Below, in pieces: positions 42,127-52,025 of a stretch of 64,000 nucleotides of DNA (its first letter is position 1; each line of letters begins with the position of its first letter). The notes under the pieces are model-generated. The model worked only from the letters and a program-made list of their open reading frames with translations. It did not search any database and had not been told where the DNA came from. Origin of the DNA: RHLJ01 sp965247355 (GTDB taxonomy: Bacteria > Bacteroidota > Rhodothermia > Balneolales > Balneolaceae); contig OZ252011.1 of assembly GCA_965247355.1 (NCBI GenBank), positions 1,054,001 through 1,118,000 on the forward strand. Reading direction: 5' to 3'. The position numbers and the translations under genes were made by a program.

Positions 42127-44355
42127 ATGTCCGACGATAAAGCGAAAATTATTTACACCTATACCGACGAAGCCCCTGCCCTTGCCACCCATTCTTTCTT
42201 ACCTGTGATTGAAGCCTTTTCAAAAGCAGCGGGAGTTAAAGTTGAAACCCGTGATATTTCGTTAGCCGGACGTGTAATCGCTAACTTCCCTGATTACCTG
42301 ACCGATGAGCAAAAAGAAGCTGATGCGCTTGCTGAGTTAGGTGAATTAGCTAAGACTCCTGAAGCAAATATTATCAAGCTGCCGAATATCAGTGCTTCTA
42401 TTCCTCAATTGACGGCTACCATCAAAGAATTACAAGCTAAAGGATATGCATTACCAGATTATCCTGAAGAGCCGAAAGATGAGAAAGAAAAAGAAATTAA
42501 ATCCCGTTACGATAAAGTAAAAGGAAGCGCGGTTAATCCGGTACTCCGTGAAGGAAACTCAGACCGACGTGCTCCAAAAGCGGTAAAAGAATATGCTCGC
42601 AAAAATCCACATTCTATGGGTAAATGGAGCTCTGATTCCAAATCTCATGTATCTACTATGGATTCAGGAGACTTTCGTTCGAATGAAAAGTCGGTAACTG
42701 TGGATGGAGCTTCAACCGCCAGAATCGAGCATGTTGCTGAAGATGGAAGCGTAACCGTTTTAAAAGAAAGTGTACCTCTTCAGGATGGTGAGATCATCGA
42801 TGGTACCTTTATGAGTAAAGAGGCTCTTGTGAAATTCCTTAGTGAGCAGGTAGAAGATGCTAAGCAATCAGGGGTGCTGTTTTCGCTTCATATGAAAGCA
42901 ACCATGATGAAAGTATCCGATCCGATTATTTTCGGTCATGGAGTAAAAGCTTATTTCTCTGAGTTATTCGAAAAGCACGGCGATACATTTAAAGAATTAG
43001 GTGTTGATGTAACCAATGGATTTGGAGACCTGGTTTCCCGACTAGAAGACTTACCAGCAGATAAAAAAGCTGAAATTGAAGCAGATATTAAAGCTTCCTA
43101 TGAAAATGGTCCTGATCTGGCAATGGTTAATTCTGATAAAGGAATCACTAACCTACATGTGCCAAGTGATGTAATTATCGATGCGTCAATGCCAGCTATG
43201 ATCCGTACTTCCGGTTGCATGTGGAATGCCGAAGGCAAAACCCAGGATACCAAAGCGGTGATCCCGGACAGCAGCTACGCGGGAGTATATCAAACCACCA
43301 TCGACTTCTGTAAAAAGCACGGTGCATTTGATCCTACCACTATGGGAAGTGTTCCTAATGTTGGATTGATGGCTCAGAAAGCTGAAGAATATGGCTCACA
43401 TGACAAAACGTTTGAAATTACAGCTCCCGGTACTGTTCGGATTGTAACCGATTCAGGTGACACGTTAATGGAACATTCTGTTTCAACCGGAGATATCTGG
43501 AGAGCTTGTCAGGTGAAAGATGCACCTGTTCAGGATTGGGTAAAACTAGCGGTTAACAGAGCTAAAGACACAGGTAACCCTGCCGTATTCTGGCTGGATA
43601 AAACCCGTGCTCATGATGCTGAACTCATCAAGAAAGTAAATACATACTTGAAAGATCACGATACCAGCGGACTCGAAATTCATATTATGAATCCGGTGGA
43701 TGCTACGCAGTTTTCACTTGAGCGCATCAAAGATGGGAAAGACACCATTTCTGTGACCGGAAACGTACTGCGTGATTACCTCACTGACCTCTTCCCTATT
43801 CTGGAGCTTGGAACCAGCGCTAAAATGCTTTCCATTGTTCCTCTGATGAATGGCGGCGGATTATTTGAAACCGGTGCCGGCGGATCTGCTCCGAAACACG
43901 TTCAGCAGTTTGTGGAAGAAAATTATCTGCGCTGGGATTCTTTGGGTGAATTTCTTGCTCTTGCAGTTTCTTTAGATCACCTTTCTAAAACCTTTGATAA
44001 TCCGAAAGCGAAAGTACTTGGAGAAACTCTGGACGACGCGACTTCAAAATTCTTACAGAATGATAAGTCACCGGCCCGCCGACTCGGACAAATTGATAAC
44101 CGTGGTTCTCACTTCTACTTAGCCATGTACTGGGCAGAAGCCTTGGCTAATCAGGACGAAGATGCAGACTTAAAAGCACGTTTCGCTCCTATTGCAAAAG
44201 CAATGTCAGAAAGCGAAGACAAAATCAATGAAGAACTTATCAGTGTTCAGGGTTCACCAGTGGATATTGACGGCTATTACCGTGTAGACCGCAACAAGGT
44301 TGATGTAGCTATGAGACCAAGTGAAACGTTGAATGGGATTTTGGCTGGTGTTTAG
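42127..44355 (+). CDS. icd: NADP-dependent isocitrate dehydrogenase, monomeric type
   Basis: A TCA-cycle enzyme making 2-oxoglutarate, CO2 and NADPH. At 742 residues with an N-terminus TYTDEAPALATHSFLPVIEAF and later SVNPVLREGNSDRRAP-like text (SAVNPVLREGNSDRRAPKAVK), it is the large single-chain IDH, unrelated in length to the usual 400-residue dimer. Other signatures are HPHSMGKWS-like (NPHSMGKWSSDSKSHV), PLMNGGGLFETGAGGSAPKHVQQ and DNRGSHFYLAMYWAEAL. Its product feeds KorAB in the same window. The next gene starts 3 bases after the stop. Confidence 0.96.
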   Translation: MSDDKAKIIYTYTDEAPALATHSFLPVIEAFSKAAGVKVETRDISLAGRVIANFPDYLTDEQKEADALAELGELAKTPEANIIKLPNISASIPQLTATIKELQAKGYALPDYPEEPKDEKEKEIKSRYDKVKGSAVNPVLREGNSDRRAPKAVKEYARKNPHSMGKWSSDSKSHVSTMDSGDFRSNEKSVTVDGASTARIEHVAEDGSVTVLKESVPLQDGEIIDGTFMSKEALVKFLSEQVEDAKQSGVLFSLHMKATMMKVSDPIIFGHGVKAYFSELFEKHGDTFKELGVDVTNGFGDLVSRLEDLPADKKAEIEADIKASYENGPDLAMVNSDKGITNLHVPSDVIIDASMPAMIRTSGCMWNAEGKTQDTKAVIPDSSYAGVYQTTIDFCKKHGAFDPTTMGSVPNVGLMAQKAEEYGSHDKTFEITAPGTVRIVTDSGDTLMEHSVSTGDIWRACQVKDAPVQDWVKLAVNRAKDTGNPAVFWLDKTRAHDAELIKKVNTYLKDHDTSGLEIHIMNPVDATQFSLERIKDGKDTISVTGNVLRDYLTDLFPILELGTSAKMLSIVPLMNGGGLFETGAGGSAPKHVQQFVEENYLRWDSLGEFLALAVSLDHLSKTFDNPKAKVLGETLDDATSKFLQNDKSPARRLGQIDNRGSHFYLAMYWAEALANQDEDADLKARFAPIAKAMSESEDKINEELISVQGSPVDIDGYYRVDRNKVDVAMRPSETLNGILAGV

Positions 44356-44357
44356 TT

Positions 44358-44954
44358 ATGGTTGACTCAGAGAATATGTTTGAAAAAAGAAAGTTTGTTA
44401 TAACTACAGCTGTTAGTATTGTCAGTCTGTTATTAGGAACCCTTGTTGGTTCATATATTGATATCTGGACGATTAAATCGAACCAAGAATATTCGAAAAA
44501 TATTGAAGACTTAAGATTTGAGTATTCAATAATAGAGAATGCACTTAATCTAAATAATGCTGATGAAAGGATAAAAAGTCTTGATTTTGCCCTTAAGGTT
44601 GGCCTTTTTTCTGAGATAGATACAACCGCATTAAAACAAGCTATATCAACCCAACAACTCCCAAACTTATCACGCCGAAATGAGGGATATATAGATGCTA
44701 TTACGCTTGTCGACATGCTTTTTATAATTGAAGATTTTTATAAAAAAAATCAACGAGTGCCTTACCGAATGGCAGAGATAGAGAATGCATACAGGCTTGA
44801 TTTGCATTATAAAATTCTTGGGAAGTTTAATATTAAATATCAAGCTATTGCTGAAAAAGAATTCCGACTTCATTTTGCTCATTCTGATGATATCTTGGGG
44901 AATCAAAATGATATTATCTATGAATTTGAAGACTTACCAATGAATAAAAACTAG
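44358..44954 (+). CDS. Hypothetical protein with N-terminal membrane anchor
   Basis: A 198-residue protein of no family I recognise. A membrane helix at about 14-33 (ITTAVSIVSLLLGTLVGSYI) is followed by a mostly helical, charged region that should face the periplasm or remain cytoplasmic. There are no Cys and no enzyme motif. It begins 3 bases after the isocitrate dehydrogenase stop, so it may be translationally coupled, though nothing links the functions. Its DNA is more A+T-rich than idh, hinting at a different origin. Confidence 0.7.
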   Translation: MVDSENMFEKRKFVITTAVSIVSLLLGTLVGSYIDIWTIKSNQEYSKNIEDLRFEYSIIENALNLNNADERIKSLDFALKVGLFSEIDTTALKQAISTQQLPNLSRRNEGYIDAITLVDMLFIIEDFYKKNQRVPYRMAEIENAYRLDLHYKILGKFNIKYQAIAEKEFRLHFAHSDDILGNQNDIIYEFEDLPMNKN

Positions 44955-45035
44955 CTACATTTAATTCTATATCTTTAAGATTTGATTTCAATTTTTGATT
45001 CCACATCTTCTCCGGAACTAATTTAATTCAGAGAT

Positions 45036-45443
45036 ATGAAATCACTTCCCTTACTCTTAGCTCTTCTTATCTCCACCAACCTCCTCGCCCAGGAAAAAAC
45101 TGCAACCGTAGAAGTCCTCTCCAAAACCTCTACCAGCTGGGGTGGAAGTGTAATTGAAACTTATCCAGATGGAAAGCCCGAGATCACCATTTCTAAAATT
45201 ACATTACCGGTTGGCTTTGAGCTTCCGGTTCATAAGCATGAAACACCTTTGGGCGGAATGATTCTGGAAGGTGAGCTGACGGTTACAAAAGAGAACGGTG
45301 AATCAAAAGTCTTTAAGGCGGACGATCCTATTGTAGAAGTTATGAATGACTGGCATGCCGGGAAAAATACCGGAAATGTTCCTACCGTGATAATTGCATT
45401 CTATATTGGTGAAGAAGGCACTCCGTTGAGTATCAATCAATAA
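45036..45443 (+). CDS. Secreted single-domain cupin protein
   Basis: A 135-residue exported protein. Signal peptide 1-18 (LPLLLALLISTNLLAQ). The cupin_2 barrel follows: ITLPVGFELPVHKHETPLGGMILEGELTV (cupin motif 1 with HxH and Glu) and VEVMNDWHAGKNTG (motif 2 with His). It likely binds a divalent metal in the periplasm. Substrate unknown. It converges with the xylanase gene 3 bases away. Confidence 0.85.
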   Translation: MKSLPLLLALLISTNLLAQEKTATVEVLSKTSTSWGGSVIETYPDGKPEITISKITLPVGFELPVHKHETPLGGMILEGELTVTKENGESKVFKADDPIVEVMNDWHAGKNTGNVPTVIIAFYIGEEGTPLSINQ

Positions 45444-45446
45444 CTT

Positions 45447-46517
45447 TTACTCTTCAAACATATCAATGATTACTTGTGCCGCGGGTTTAGGCTCAAAATC
45501 ACTCTTAAATAATAATGGCCATTCATTCGGATTATCCCAGAAATCTCTCAGCCAGGTATCATCATCTTTTACCCCCCACCAGGTTATTCCAAACTGTGAT
45601 TCTTCAGGAAGACTTTTGTAGAAGTTAAAAAGGAATTCCGTTCTGTCAGTAAATCTCTGATCTAATCCCGAGGTATAAGACGTTTCAGATCCATCCGGGT
45701 TTATTCTGATATCCAATTCTGAGTAATGGATTTTTAATCCTCTTGAAACCACTTTATTTGTGGCTGCAATTATATTCGACTCAGAAGGCCAGTTATAACT
45801 TATATGCATCTGAAATCCAATCCCATCAATGGGCACACCCCGTTCAATGAAATCATCTGCTAATTCGAGTACCGCATCTAATTTTGAGTCATTTGCCGCC
45901 ATATTATAATCGTTATAAAACAACAATACATCGGGATCAGCCTCTCTCGCCCATCTGAATACTTTTTCAATGTAGTCGTCTCCCATTCTTTGCCGGAATA
46001 CACTATTTCTTAGCGGATTTCCGGATCCATCTTCAAATGCTTCGTTAACCACATCCCAACTTGCTACCCTTCCTTTGTAGCGACCCACTACATCTTTTAC
46101 ATAATTCTCAATAAGTGCTTCAAACTCAGCATCTGTTCCATCGAAATTATTCATCCAACCCGGGTAAGCACTGTGCCATACTAACGCATGTCCATGAACA
46201 CGGATTTCAGATGCTTCAGCAAAATCAACGATTTCATCCACTACATCATAGTTAATCCCACTTGGATCATTGTACATAGGATTCATCTTCATCTCATATT
46301 CTGCTGATATGCTGCTCGATTCTTCCCTCAGCAAATCAATATATGATCGATTATCAAGATGAGTGCGTTGAATCGCATATCCTACCGGAAAAGTCGGAGA
46401 GTTTCTGAGACTAGGCTCCAGAATTTCTTCTTCCCCATTTCCAGTACCTGAATCTTTACAGGAGAGTAAACTCAACGCTATTAATAAAACAAAAATAGTA
46501 TTCTTTGATTTGATCAT
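45447..46517 (-). CDS. Endo-1,4-beta-xylanase, glycoside hydrolase family 10, lipoprotein
   Basis: Cuts internal beta-1,4 bonds of xylan with retention. The lipoprotein signal ends ALSLLSC (Cys20). The GH10 barrel shows HGHALVWHSAYPGWM, the acid/base Glu in SWDVVNEAFEDGSG (about 160), DYNMAANDSKLDA, IGFQMHIS and the nucleophile Glu in IHYSELDIRINPDG (about 268). The length of 356 is a single catalytic domain without a carbohydrate-binding module. It is probably surface- or periplasm-tethered. No other polysaccharide-use genes are near, so it stands alone. Confidence 0.93.
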   Translation of the reverse strand: MIKSKNTIFVLLIALSLLSCKDSGTGNGEEEILEPSLRNSPTFPVGYAIQRTHLDNRSYIDLLREESSSISAEYEMKMNPMYNDPSGINYDVVDEIVDFAEASEIRVHGHALVWHSAYPGWMNNFDGTDAEFEALIENYVKDVVGRYKGRVASWDVVNEAFEDGSGNPLRNSVFRQRMGDDYIEKVFRWAREADPDVLLFYNDYNMAANDSKLDAVLELADDFIERGVPIDGIGFQMHISYNWPSESNIIAATNKVVSRGLKIHYSELDIRINPDGSETSYTSGLDQRFTDRTEFLFNFYKSLPEESQFGITWWGVKDDDTWLRDFWDNPNEWPLLFKSDFEPKPAAQVIIDMFEE

Positions 46518-46574
46518 AGGTCTGATATTTCTTGATGGGACTAATATGTAACCTTCATCCAGTAATTTAAATGT

Positions 46575-47078
46575 TTATGAGTTGCTAAACTCTTCATATT
46601 CTACTTCAAAATTAAACCATTCTCCCAGATAATCTTTGAGCTCAAAATACAAGCTATCCATCTCTTCCAGTTCATCAGGTTGAGCTTTTACCAACTGTAT
46701 TCGTTGTTGGTCTTTGGTTACAATTTCCAGAGTAAACCATTCTTTGCTAATCAATCCTCTTTCCACCAACGCCTGACCGGAGTCAAAATTTGAAAATAAA
46801 AACCGATCAATATCATCAAAGGAGATATTCCTTCTTTTGATTCTGAGATAGCTGAAAATGCGGAGATACTGAGTCAAAGAATAGGTATCAGAACTAAACT
46901 CGTAGTCGTTTCTGGTAAATACTTTAATGAGAATGGCTACCGCAAAAATCCATAAGAATAGTGCGAAAAATACTCCGAGTAAAAGACACCCAAAAAGTGC
47001 CATGAAGTCCAGCAACGTAAAGCTGGCTTCCACACTTACACTTATAATCGGTGGATTTTTCTCTAGTTTATAACGCAT
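46575..47078 (-). CDS. Hypothetical membrane protein
   Basis: A 167-residue protein with a hydrophobic segment at about 20-52 (FTLLDFMALFGCLLLGVFFALFLW and on), probably two close helices or one long hairpin, then a soluble domain (about 60-167) rich in Phe and Glu. The pattern resembles membrane PH-like (YdbT/DUF) proteins, but I cannot assign a family. It lies 19 bases after the carboxylase gene on the same strand and may share its transcript. Confidence 0.65.
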   Translation of the reverse strand: MRYKLEKNPPIISVSVEASFTLLDFMALFGCLLLGVFFALFLWIFAVAILIKVFTRNDYEFSSDTYSLTQYLRIFSYLRIKRRNISFDDIDRFLFSNFDSGQALVERGLISKEWFTLEIVTKDQQRIQLVKAQPDELEEMDSLYFELKDYLGEWFNFEVEYEEFSNS

Positions 47079-47096
47079 TCAGGAATATAGAAAACT

Positions 47097-48716
47097 CTAC
47101 ACCTGAATCACTCCGGTTTTAAAATCTTCTATCACCGGATTCAGATTGGCACATTGTAATGCATTCGATATGCGATCTCTGGTTTCAAATGGATGAATAA
47201 TTCCATCAACCCAAAGTCGGGATGCCGCATAACGTACATCTGTTTGTTTGTTATAACTGTCCGTTATTTCCTTCATCAATTCTGCCTGCTTTTCTTCGCT
47301 TACTTCCTCTCCTTTCTTTTTCATGGAAGCAATTTTGATCTGTAGCAAGGTTTTGGCTGCTGATGCTCCACTCATAACCGCAATATTCGCCGTAGGCCAG
47401 GCATACATAAATCTTGGATCATAAGCTCGTCCACACATTGCGTAATTCCCTGCACCATAACTGTTTCCGATAACAATAGTGATTTTCGGTACGGTTGAAT
47501 TAGCCATGGTATTCACCATCTTAGCACCATCTTTGATGATTCCTCCATGTTCGCTTCTCTTACCAATCATGAACCCGGTCACATCCTGCAGAAATACCAA
47601 CGGAATTTTCTTTTGATTACAATTCATGATAAACCGAGCTGCTTTATCGGCACTATCAGAGTATATCACACCGCCAATCTGCATCTCTCCGTTTTTGGTT
47701 TTGTTGATCGTTCGTTGATTGGCAACAATTCCTACACTCCAGCCATCAATACGGGCATACCCTGTGATAATTGATTGACCATACCCCTTTTTGAACTCTG
47801 TGAAGCTATCTTCATCAATTATACACTCCAGAATTTCATTCATATCATAAGGAGATGTTCTTGATTCGGGAAGAATATCATAAATATCAGAAGCGGATCT
47901 TTTTGGACCTTTTGGTTTTGTCCGGTTGAAACCAGCTGTATCGAATGGCCCCAGCTTATCTACTAAATCACGAATGGTATCCAGACATTCTTCATCATCT
48001 TTCATTTTGTAATCAGTTACGCCACTGATTTCAGTATGGGTTGTTGCTCCACCCAGTGTCTCATTATCCACGGATTCTCCAATGGCTGCCTTCACCAGAT
48101 AACTGCCGGCAAGGAACACACTTCCGGTTCCGTCTACAATCAGAGCTTCATCACTCATAATTGGCAGATAAGCTCCGCCTGCAACACAGCTTCCCATGAT
48201 AGCTGCAATCTGAGGAATTCCCTTGGCTGAAATCACTGCATTATTTCTGAACATCCTTCCGAAGTGATCTTTATCGGGGAAAATTTCGTCCTGCATGGGT
48301 AAGAAAACTCCTGCTGAATCTACCAGATAGATCAATGGAATATGATTCTCAATGGCAATTTCCTGAGCTCTAAGATTCTTTTTAGCTGTGATTGGAAACC
48401 AAGCCCCCGCTTTCACTGTCGCATCATTAGCAACAATCATGCAGGTTCTCCCGCTCACTTCCCCAATTCCGGTAACCACTCCTCCAGCCGGACATCCTCC
48501 AACCTCATCGTACATTTCATAGCCGGCCCAGAGTCCCAATTCATAAAATTCCGAGTCTTTATCTACAAGTTTTTGGATTCTTTCCCGGGCAGTTAGTTTT
48601 CCTTTCCCATGTTCTTTTTCTATTCGGGATGCACCTCCACCCTGCTTAATCTTTTCTTCCTGATTATTTAATTCACTAATCAATTCGTTTAACCACTGCT
48701 TTGGTTTTGTATCCAT
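47097..48716 (-). CDS. Acyl-CoA carboxylase, carboxyltransferase (beta) subunit
   Basis: Carboxyltransferase half of a biotin-dependent propionyl-, methylcrotonyl- or geranyl-CoA carboxylase (539 residues from ATG 48716; a longer frame to 48821 adds non-conserved residues). Seen: GGGASRIEKEHGKGKLTARERI, VANDATVKAGAWFPITAKKNLRAQEIA, VFLPMQDEIFPDKDHFGRMFRNNA, and in the C-half FLQDVTGFMIGKRSEHGGIIKDGAKM and GNSYGAGNYAMCGRAYDPRF. The last two stretches favour methylcrotonyl-CoA carboxylase-like enzymes. The biotin-carrier subunit is not in the window. BioB at 16297 would supply the cofactor. Confidence 0.92.
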   Translation of the reverse strand: MDTKPKQWLNELISELNNQEEKIKQGGGASRIEKEHGKGKLTARERIQKLVDKDSEFYELGLWAGYEMYDEVGGCPAGGVVTGIGEVSGRTCMIVANDATVKAGAWFPITAKKNLRAQEIAIENHIPLIYLVDSAGVFLPMQDEIFPDKDHFGRMFRNNAVISAKGIPQIAAIMGSCVAGGAYLPIMSDEALIVDGTGSVFLAGSYLVKAAIGESVDNETLGGATTHTEISGVTDYKMKDDEECLDTIRDLVDKLGPFDTAGFNRTKPKGPKRSASDIYDILPESRTSPYDMNEILECIIDEDSFTEFKKGYGQSIITGYARIDGWSVGIVANQRTINKTKNGEMQIGGVIYSDSADKAARFIMNCNQKKIPLVFLQDVTGFMIGKRSEHGGIIKDGAKMVNTMANSTVPKITIVIGNSYGAGNYAMCGRAYDPRFMYAWPTANIAVMSGASAAKTLLQIKIASMKKKGEEVSEEKQAELMKEITDSYNKQTDVRYAASRLWVDGIIHPFETRDRISNALQCANLNPVIEDFKTGVIQV

Positions 48717-48832
48717 AGGTAAGAATTCAATGTTTTTGTATACTAGCGTCCAACAATATTTCGTTGAAAATAGAAATTTTAGAGATCGATTACTTATTCC
48801 CTCGTCGATCTTCGAACTCAATCTTTCTTATA

Positions 48833-50209
48833 ATGCAAAAAAGACTCTTTTTAATAATCGGTTTTTTGGTAATTAGTGCTCCACTACTGTTTGCTCAACG
48901 TTCTAATCGGGTTAGTTATGTTAACCTGATTAATCGTGCAAATGCTCCACAAATATTTATTGATGACATTTTGCTCCCCACAGAAGATGGAAAAGCGAAT
49001 CTTTCACTCATCTTTCGCTTTGATAACGACTTCCTTCCATATAAAAAGATTTCGGTAAGTGATGATATAACCGCTCCTGAGGGAATGGAATATTATACCA
49101 TTGCTCGACTTAATTCAGAAATATATAAAGGAAAGGCAAACCGACGATCCTCTAATCTGGAAACTGCAACCCGTGACTTCTGGATTGATACTCTGTACAC
49201 CAAAACCTTTGAGGAAACCGAATCCAAAAGTCTGTATGCCTCCGGTTCTCTAACCAACACTCTCGATCCCGGTCTTTACAATTATGTATTGCAGTTAAGC
49301 TTGATGGAAAACACGGAGGAGCGAAATTCAAACCGACAAAACGTGAGAATTTGGGACTGGGATAAAAAGCCTTTTGGGGAGATCTACCTCATCAAAGAAA
49401 AGACTAGTGATGACAAGATGGTACTGATGAATATGGATGACAATGTACTCTTTGGTAAGGATTTCATGATGTTGGTAAGAATTCCGAATTACTCCGCAGA
49501 TAATGAATACGAAGTTACAATTTCAAAAGCTAACACAGGACGTCGGGATACAACCAAAGCACAAACGGTATATACTTCTGAATTATCTAATCAGACAGTT
49601 ATGAGTGGAATTATCCCTCAACTAACTACAGGCAAAGATCCGGCTATTACTTACAAAAATTCAGAAAATGGCTATGATTATGTGTTGGTATCCATTCCTA
49701 ATTCCGGTTTCGAAAATGCAGCTTACATTGTAGAAGTTACTTCTTCTGATCAGGAACAACCCGTCGCTAAAAGCTTCTTTAAATCATATTGGAGAGACAT
49801 GCCGGCCAGTCTTTTAAATCTGGATATTGCCATCGAGAATATGAAATTCATTGTTTCTGAAGCTGAACTAAAAAATTTAAAATCCGGCGATAGCAGAGAA
49901 AAAGAGCGGAAATTCAGAACATTCTGGGATACTAAAGATCCAACCCCCGGTACGGTGTACAACGAGTTAATGGCAGAATACTTTCGGCGAGTTGATTATG
50001 CTTTTAAAGAATATAGAAATCCCGGAAATCCAAATGGTCACGAGACAGACCAGGGTAAAGTGTATATAAAATATGGTCCTCCATCGAAAAAAGATCGCCG
50101 CTTTCCTACCAATGGAGATGTGGTTGAAGTCTGGACGTATCCAAATCGTACCTTTGTGTTTCAGAAGACTACCGGGTTTGGTGATTTTGTATTAAAAGGA
50201 ACAGATTAA
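48833..50209 (+). CDS. GWxTD domain-containing protein
   Basis: An exported protein of 458 residues from ATG 48833, which gives a signal peptide (LFLIIGFLVISAPLLFAQ); an upstream in-frame ATG at 48764 has no signal character. The middle carries a beta-rich GWxTD-type domain and the C-terminal part has the helical-to-strand ending typical of the family (FRTFWDTKDPTPGTVYNELM and KVYIKYGPPSKKDRR, then VEVWTYP). Known only from Bacteroidota-like and related phyla; function unknown, thought to act in the envelope. The literal GWxTD box reads RTFWDTKDP here. Confidence 0.85.
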   Translation: MQKRLFLIIGFLVISAPLLFAQRSNRVSYVNLINRANAPQIFIDDILLPTEDGKANLSLIFRFDNDFLPYKKISVSDDITAPEGMEYYTIARLNSEIYKGKANRRSSNLETATRDFWIDTLYTKTFEETESKSLYASGSLTNTLDPGLYNYVLQLSLMENTEERNSNRQNVRIWDWDKKPFGEIYLIKEKTSDDKMVLMNMDDNVLFGKDFMMLVRIPNYSADNEYEVTISKANTGRRDTTKAQTVYTSELSNQTVMSGIIPQLTTGKDPAITYKNSENGYDYVLVSIPNSGFENAAYIVEVTSSDQEQPVAKSFFKSYWRDMPASLLNLDIAIENMKFIVSEAELKNLKSGDSREKERKFRTFWDTKDPTPGTVYNELMAEYFRRVDYAFKEYRNPGNPNGHETDQGKVYIKYGPPSKKDRRFPTNGDVVEVWTYPNRTFVFQKTTGFGDFVLKGTD

Positions 50210-50263
50210 TACTATTATTTCGACTCGATTGCCCTTACTTTAGTACCAGAAAAAAGGACGTGC

Positions 50264-51253
50264 ATGAAACCTGTCATCGGGATAAGTATTGGCGATATCA
50301 ATGGGGTTGGACCTGAAATTATTCTCAAATCTCTTGAGAAGGTTGATCTGGAAATATCCTCTCCCCTCATTATTGCCCCAAAACAAGTACTGGATTACTA
50401 CGCCAAAGAACTTAAACTGAAAGTTCACCTCAACCGATGTGAATTTATTGATCAGATTGATCCGGATTTCATCAACCTACTGGATATGCCGGTTGAAGAT
50501 TTACAAATTACTCCCGGTATCCAGAGCATCAAAAGCGGTAAAATTTCGATGGAGTCTATTGAACTGGGTATTGAACTGGCCTCTATTGAGGTGACTCAGG
50601 CTCTAGTCACCGCTCCTATTTCCAAAGAAGCAGTAAATCTTGCAGGTTATAACATACCCGGACATACCGAATTCCTCGCTGAAAAAACGAATACAGAAGA
50701 AGTATTGATGATGCTGGTTAACGATGGGCTTCGGGTTGCTTTGGTCACCGCTCACATTCCCATATCAGAAGTTTCCAAATCAATTTCTGAAGAACTGATT
50801 CTGAGAAAACTTGGAATTCTGAATTATAGCCTGAAAAACGATTTTGGAATTCCATCCCCTAAAATAGCCGTCTTTGGATTGAACCCTCATGCCGGTGATG
50901 GTGGAGTAATTGGCAATGAAGAACTGGAAGTAATCATCCACACACTAACAAAAGCTCAGTCTTCGGGCATAGATGTAGAAGGTCCTTTTCCTGCGGATGG
51001 ATTTTTCGGACAGCGACTGGATAAAGAATTTGATGCGATTCTGGCTATGTATCACGATCAGGGTCTGGTGCCGTTTAAACTCCTCTCCTTTGGGAAGGGA
51101 GTAAATTTCACGGGTGGACTCCCCATCATCAGAACGTCACCCGATCATGGCACAGCATTCAATATTGCCGGTAAGGGTTTGGCAAATCCCTCTTCTTTCA
51201 TTCAGGCTTATGAGTTAGCCGTACAACTTGCTAAAAAGAGATATGAAGCCTGA
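50264..51253 (+). CDS. pdxA: 4-hydroxythreonine-4-phosphate dehydrogenase
   Basis: Step in DXP-dependent pyridoxal phosphate synthesis: NAD-dependent oxidation and decarboxylation of 4-phosphohydroxy-threonine. Signatures: IGISIGDINGVGPEIILKSL, TAPISKEAVNLAG, PGHTEFLAEKT (metal His), GLNPHAGDGG and ILAMYHDQGLVPFKLL (metal His, Asp), then RTSPDHGTAFNIAGKG. Length 329 is normal. AAGGA upstream of ATG 50264 is one of the clearer ribosome-binding sites here. The 3' end overlaps the next gene by 11 bases. Confidence 0.96.
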   Translation: MKPVIGISIGDINGVGPEIILKSLEKVDLEISSPLIIAPKQVLDYYAKELKLKVHLNRCEFIDQIDPDFINLLDMPVEDLQITPGIQSIKSGKISMESIELGIELASIEVTQALVTAPISKEAVNLAGYNIPGHTEFLAEKTNTEEVLMMLVNDGLRVALVTAHIPISEVSKSISEELILRKLGILNYSLKNDFGIPSPKIAVFGLNPHAGDGGVIGNEELEVIIHTLTKAQSSGIDVEGPFPADGFFGQRLDKEFDAILAMYHDQGLVPFKLLSFGKGVNFTGGLPIIRTSPDHGTAFNIAGKGLANPSSFIQAYELAVQLAKKRYEA

Positions 51254-52025
51254 GCAAAAAGAAATTTATACTTCCCTTGCTCCTCTCTACGATACGTTAA
51301 TGGGAGATGTAGATTACGAGTCGTGGGCAGATTTCATTGACGAAATCATGCAAACCCATCATTTTGATCCGGTGGAAATACTTGAGCTCGCTTGTGGAAC
51401 CGGCTCCTTGGCACTTTCCCTTGATGAGCTTGAGTGTTATTCCATTACAGCCACCGATCTTTCCCCTGCGATGATTGACGTAGCCCGGGAGAAAGCTGCG
51501 ATGTTTGAATCGAATGTGGATTTTTTCCCTTTGAACTATCTGGACATCGACCTCCAAAAAAAATACGACTGTATTTACACGGTATTTGATAGTGTGAATT
51601 ATTTGAAGAAAGAATCGCAAATCAAGACTTTTCTGGATAACACATACAACATCCTTAATCCGGGTGGATTATTGATTTATGATTTCTCTACACCTAAGAA
51701 CTCCCTCCAATCGGTGGATTATCTTAATAATGAGGAAGGCGATACCGGAAAATTCCGTTATTTGAGAAGCAGCAGATACGATGCGGTAGCCAAAATCCAT
51801 TACAACGAATTTGAAATTGATGAGCTTGATGAACAAACGGGTAAAGTGATCAACACTTTTCATGAAATTCATACACAACGTGCATATTCTCTCAACGAAA
51901 TGCTGTCAATTGTGGAACAAACCCCCTATCATCGGGTTGCTAAATATGACGGTTTTGATTTGATTGATGCCGACGAAAACAGCGCACGCGTAACCATGGT
52001 ACTTAAATGTCAGACACAGCAGTAA
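51243..52025 (+). CDS. Class I SAM-dependent methyltransferase
   Basis: A 260-residue soluble methyltransferase. Start ATG 51243 (MKPEQKEIYTSLAPLYDTLM) overlaps pdxA. Motif I is ILELACGTGSLALSL, followed by ATDLSPAMIDVAREKA and YDCIYTVFDSVNYL. The opening YTSLAPLYDTLMGDVDYESWADF is common in small-molecule or ubiquinone-like methyltransferases, but no substrate can be named. Its 3' end overlaps the FtsE-like gene by 19 bases, so pdxA, this gene and ftsE are translationally coupled. Confidence 0.88.
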   Translation: MKPEQKEIYTSLAPLYDTLMGDVDYESWADFIDEIMQTHHFDPVEILELACGTGSLALSLDELECYSITATDLSPAMIDVAREKAAMFESNVDFFPLNYLDIDLQKKYDCIYTVFDSVNYLKKESQIKTFLDNTYNILNPGGLLIYDFSTPKNSLQSVDYLNNEEGDTGKFRYLRSSRYDAVAKIHYNEFEIDELDEQTGKVINTFHEIHTQRAYSLNEMLSIVEQTPYHRVAKYDGFDLIDADENSARVTMVLKCQTQQ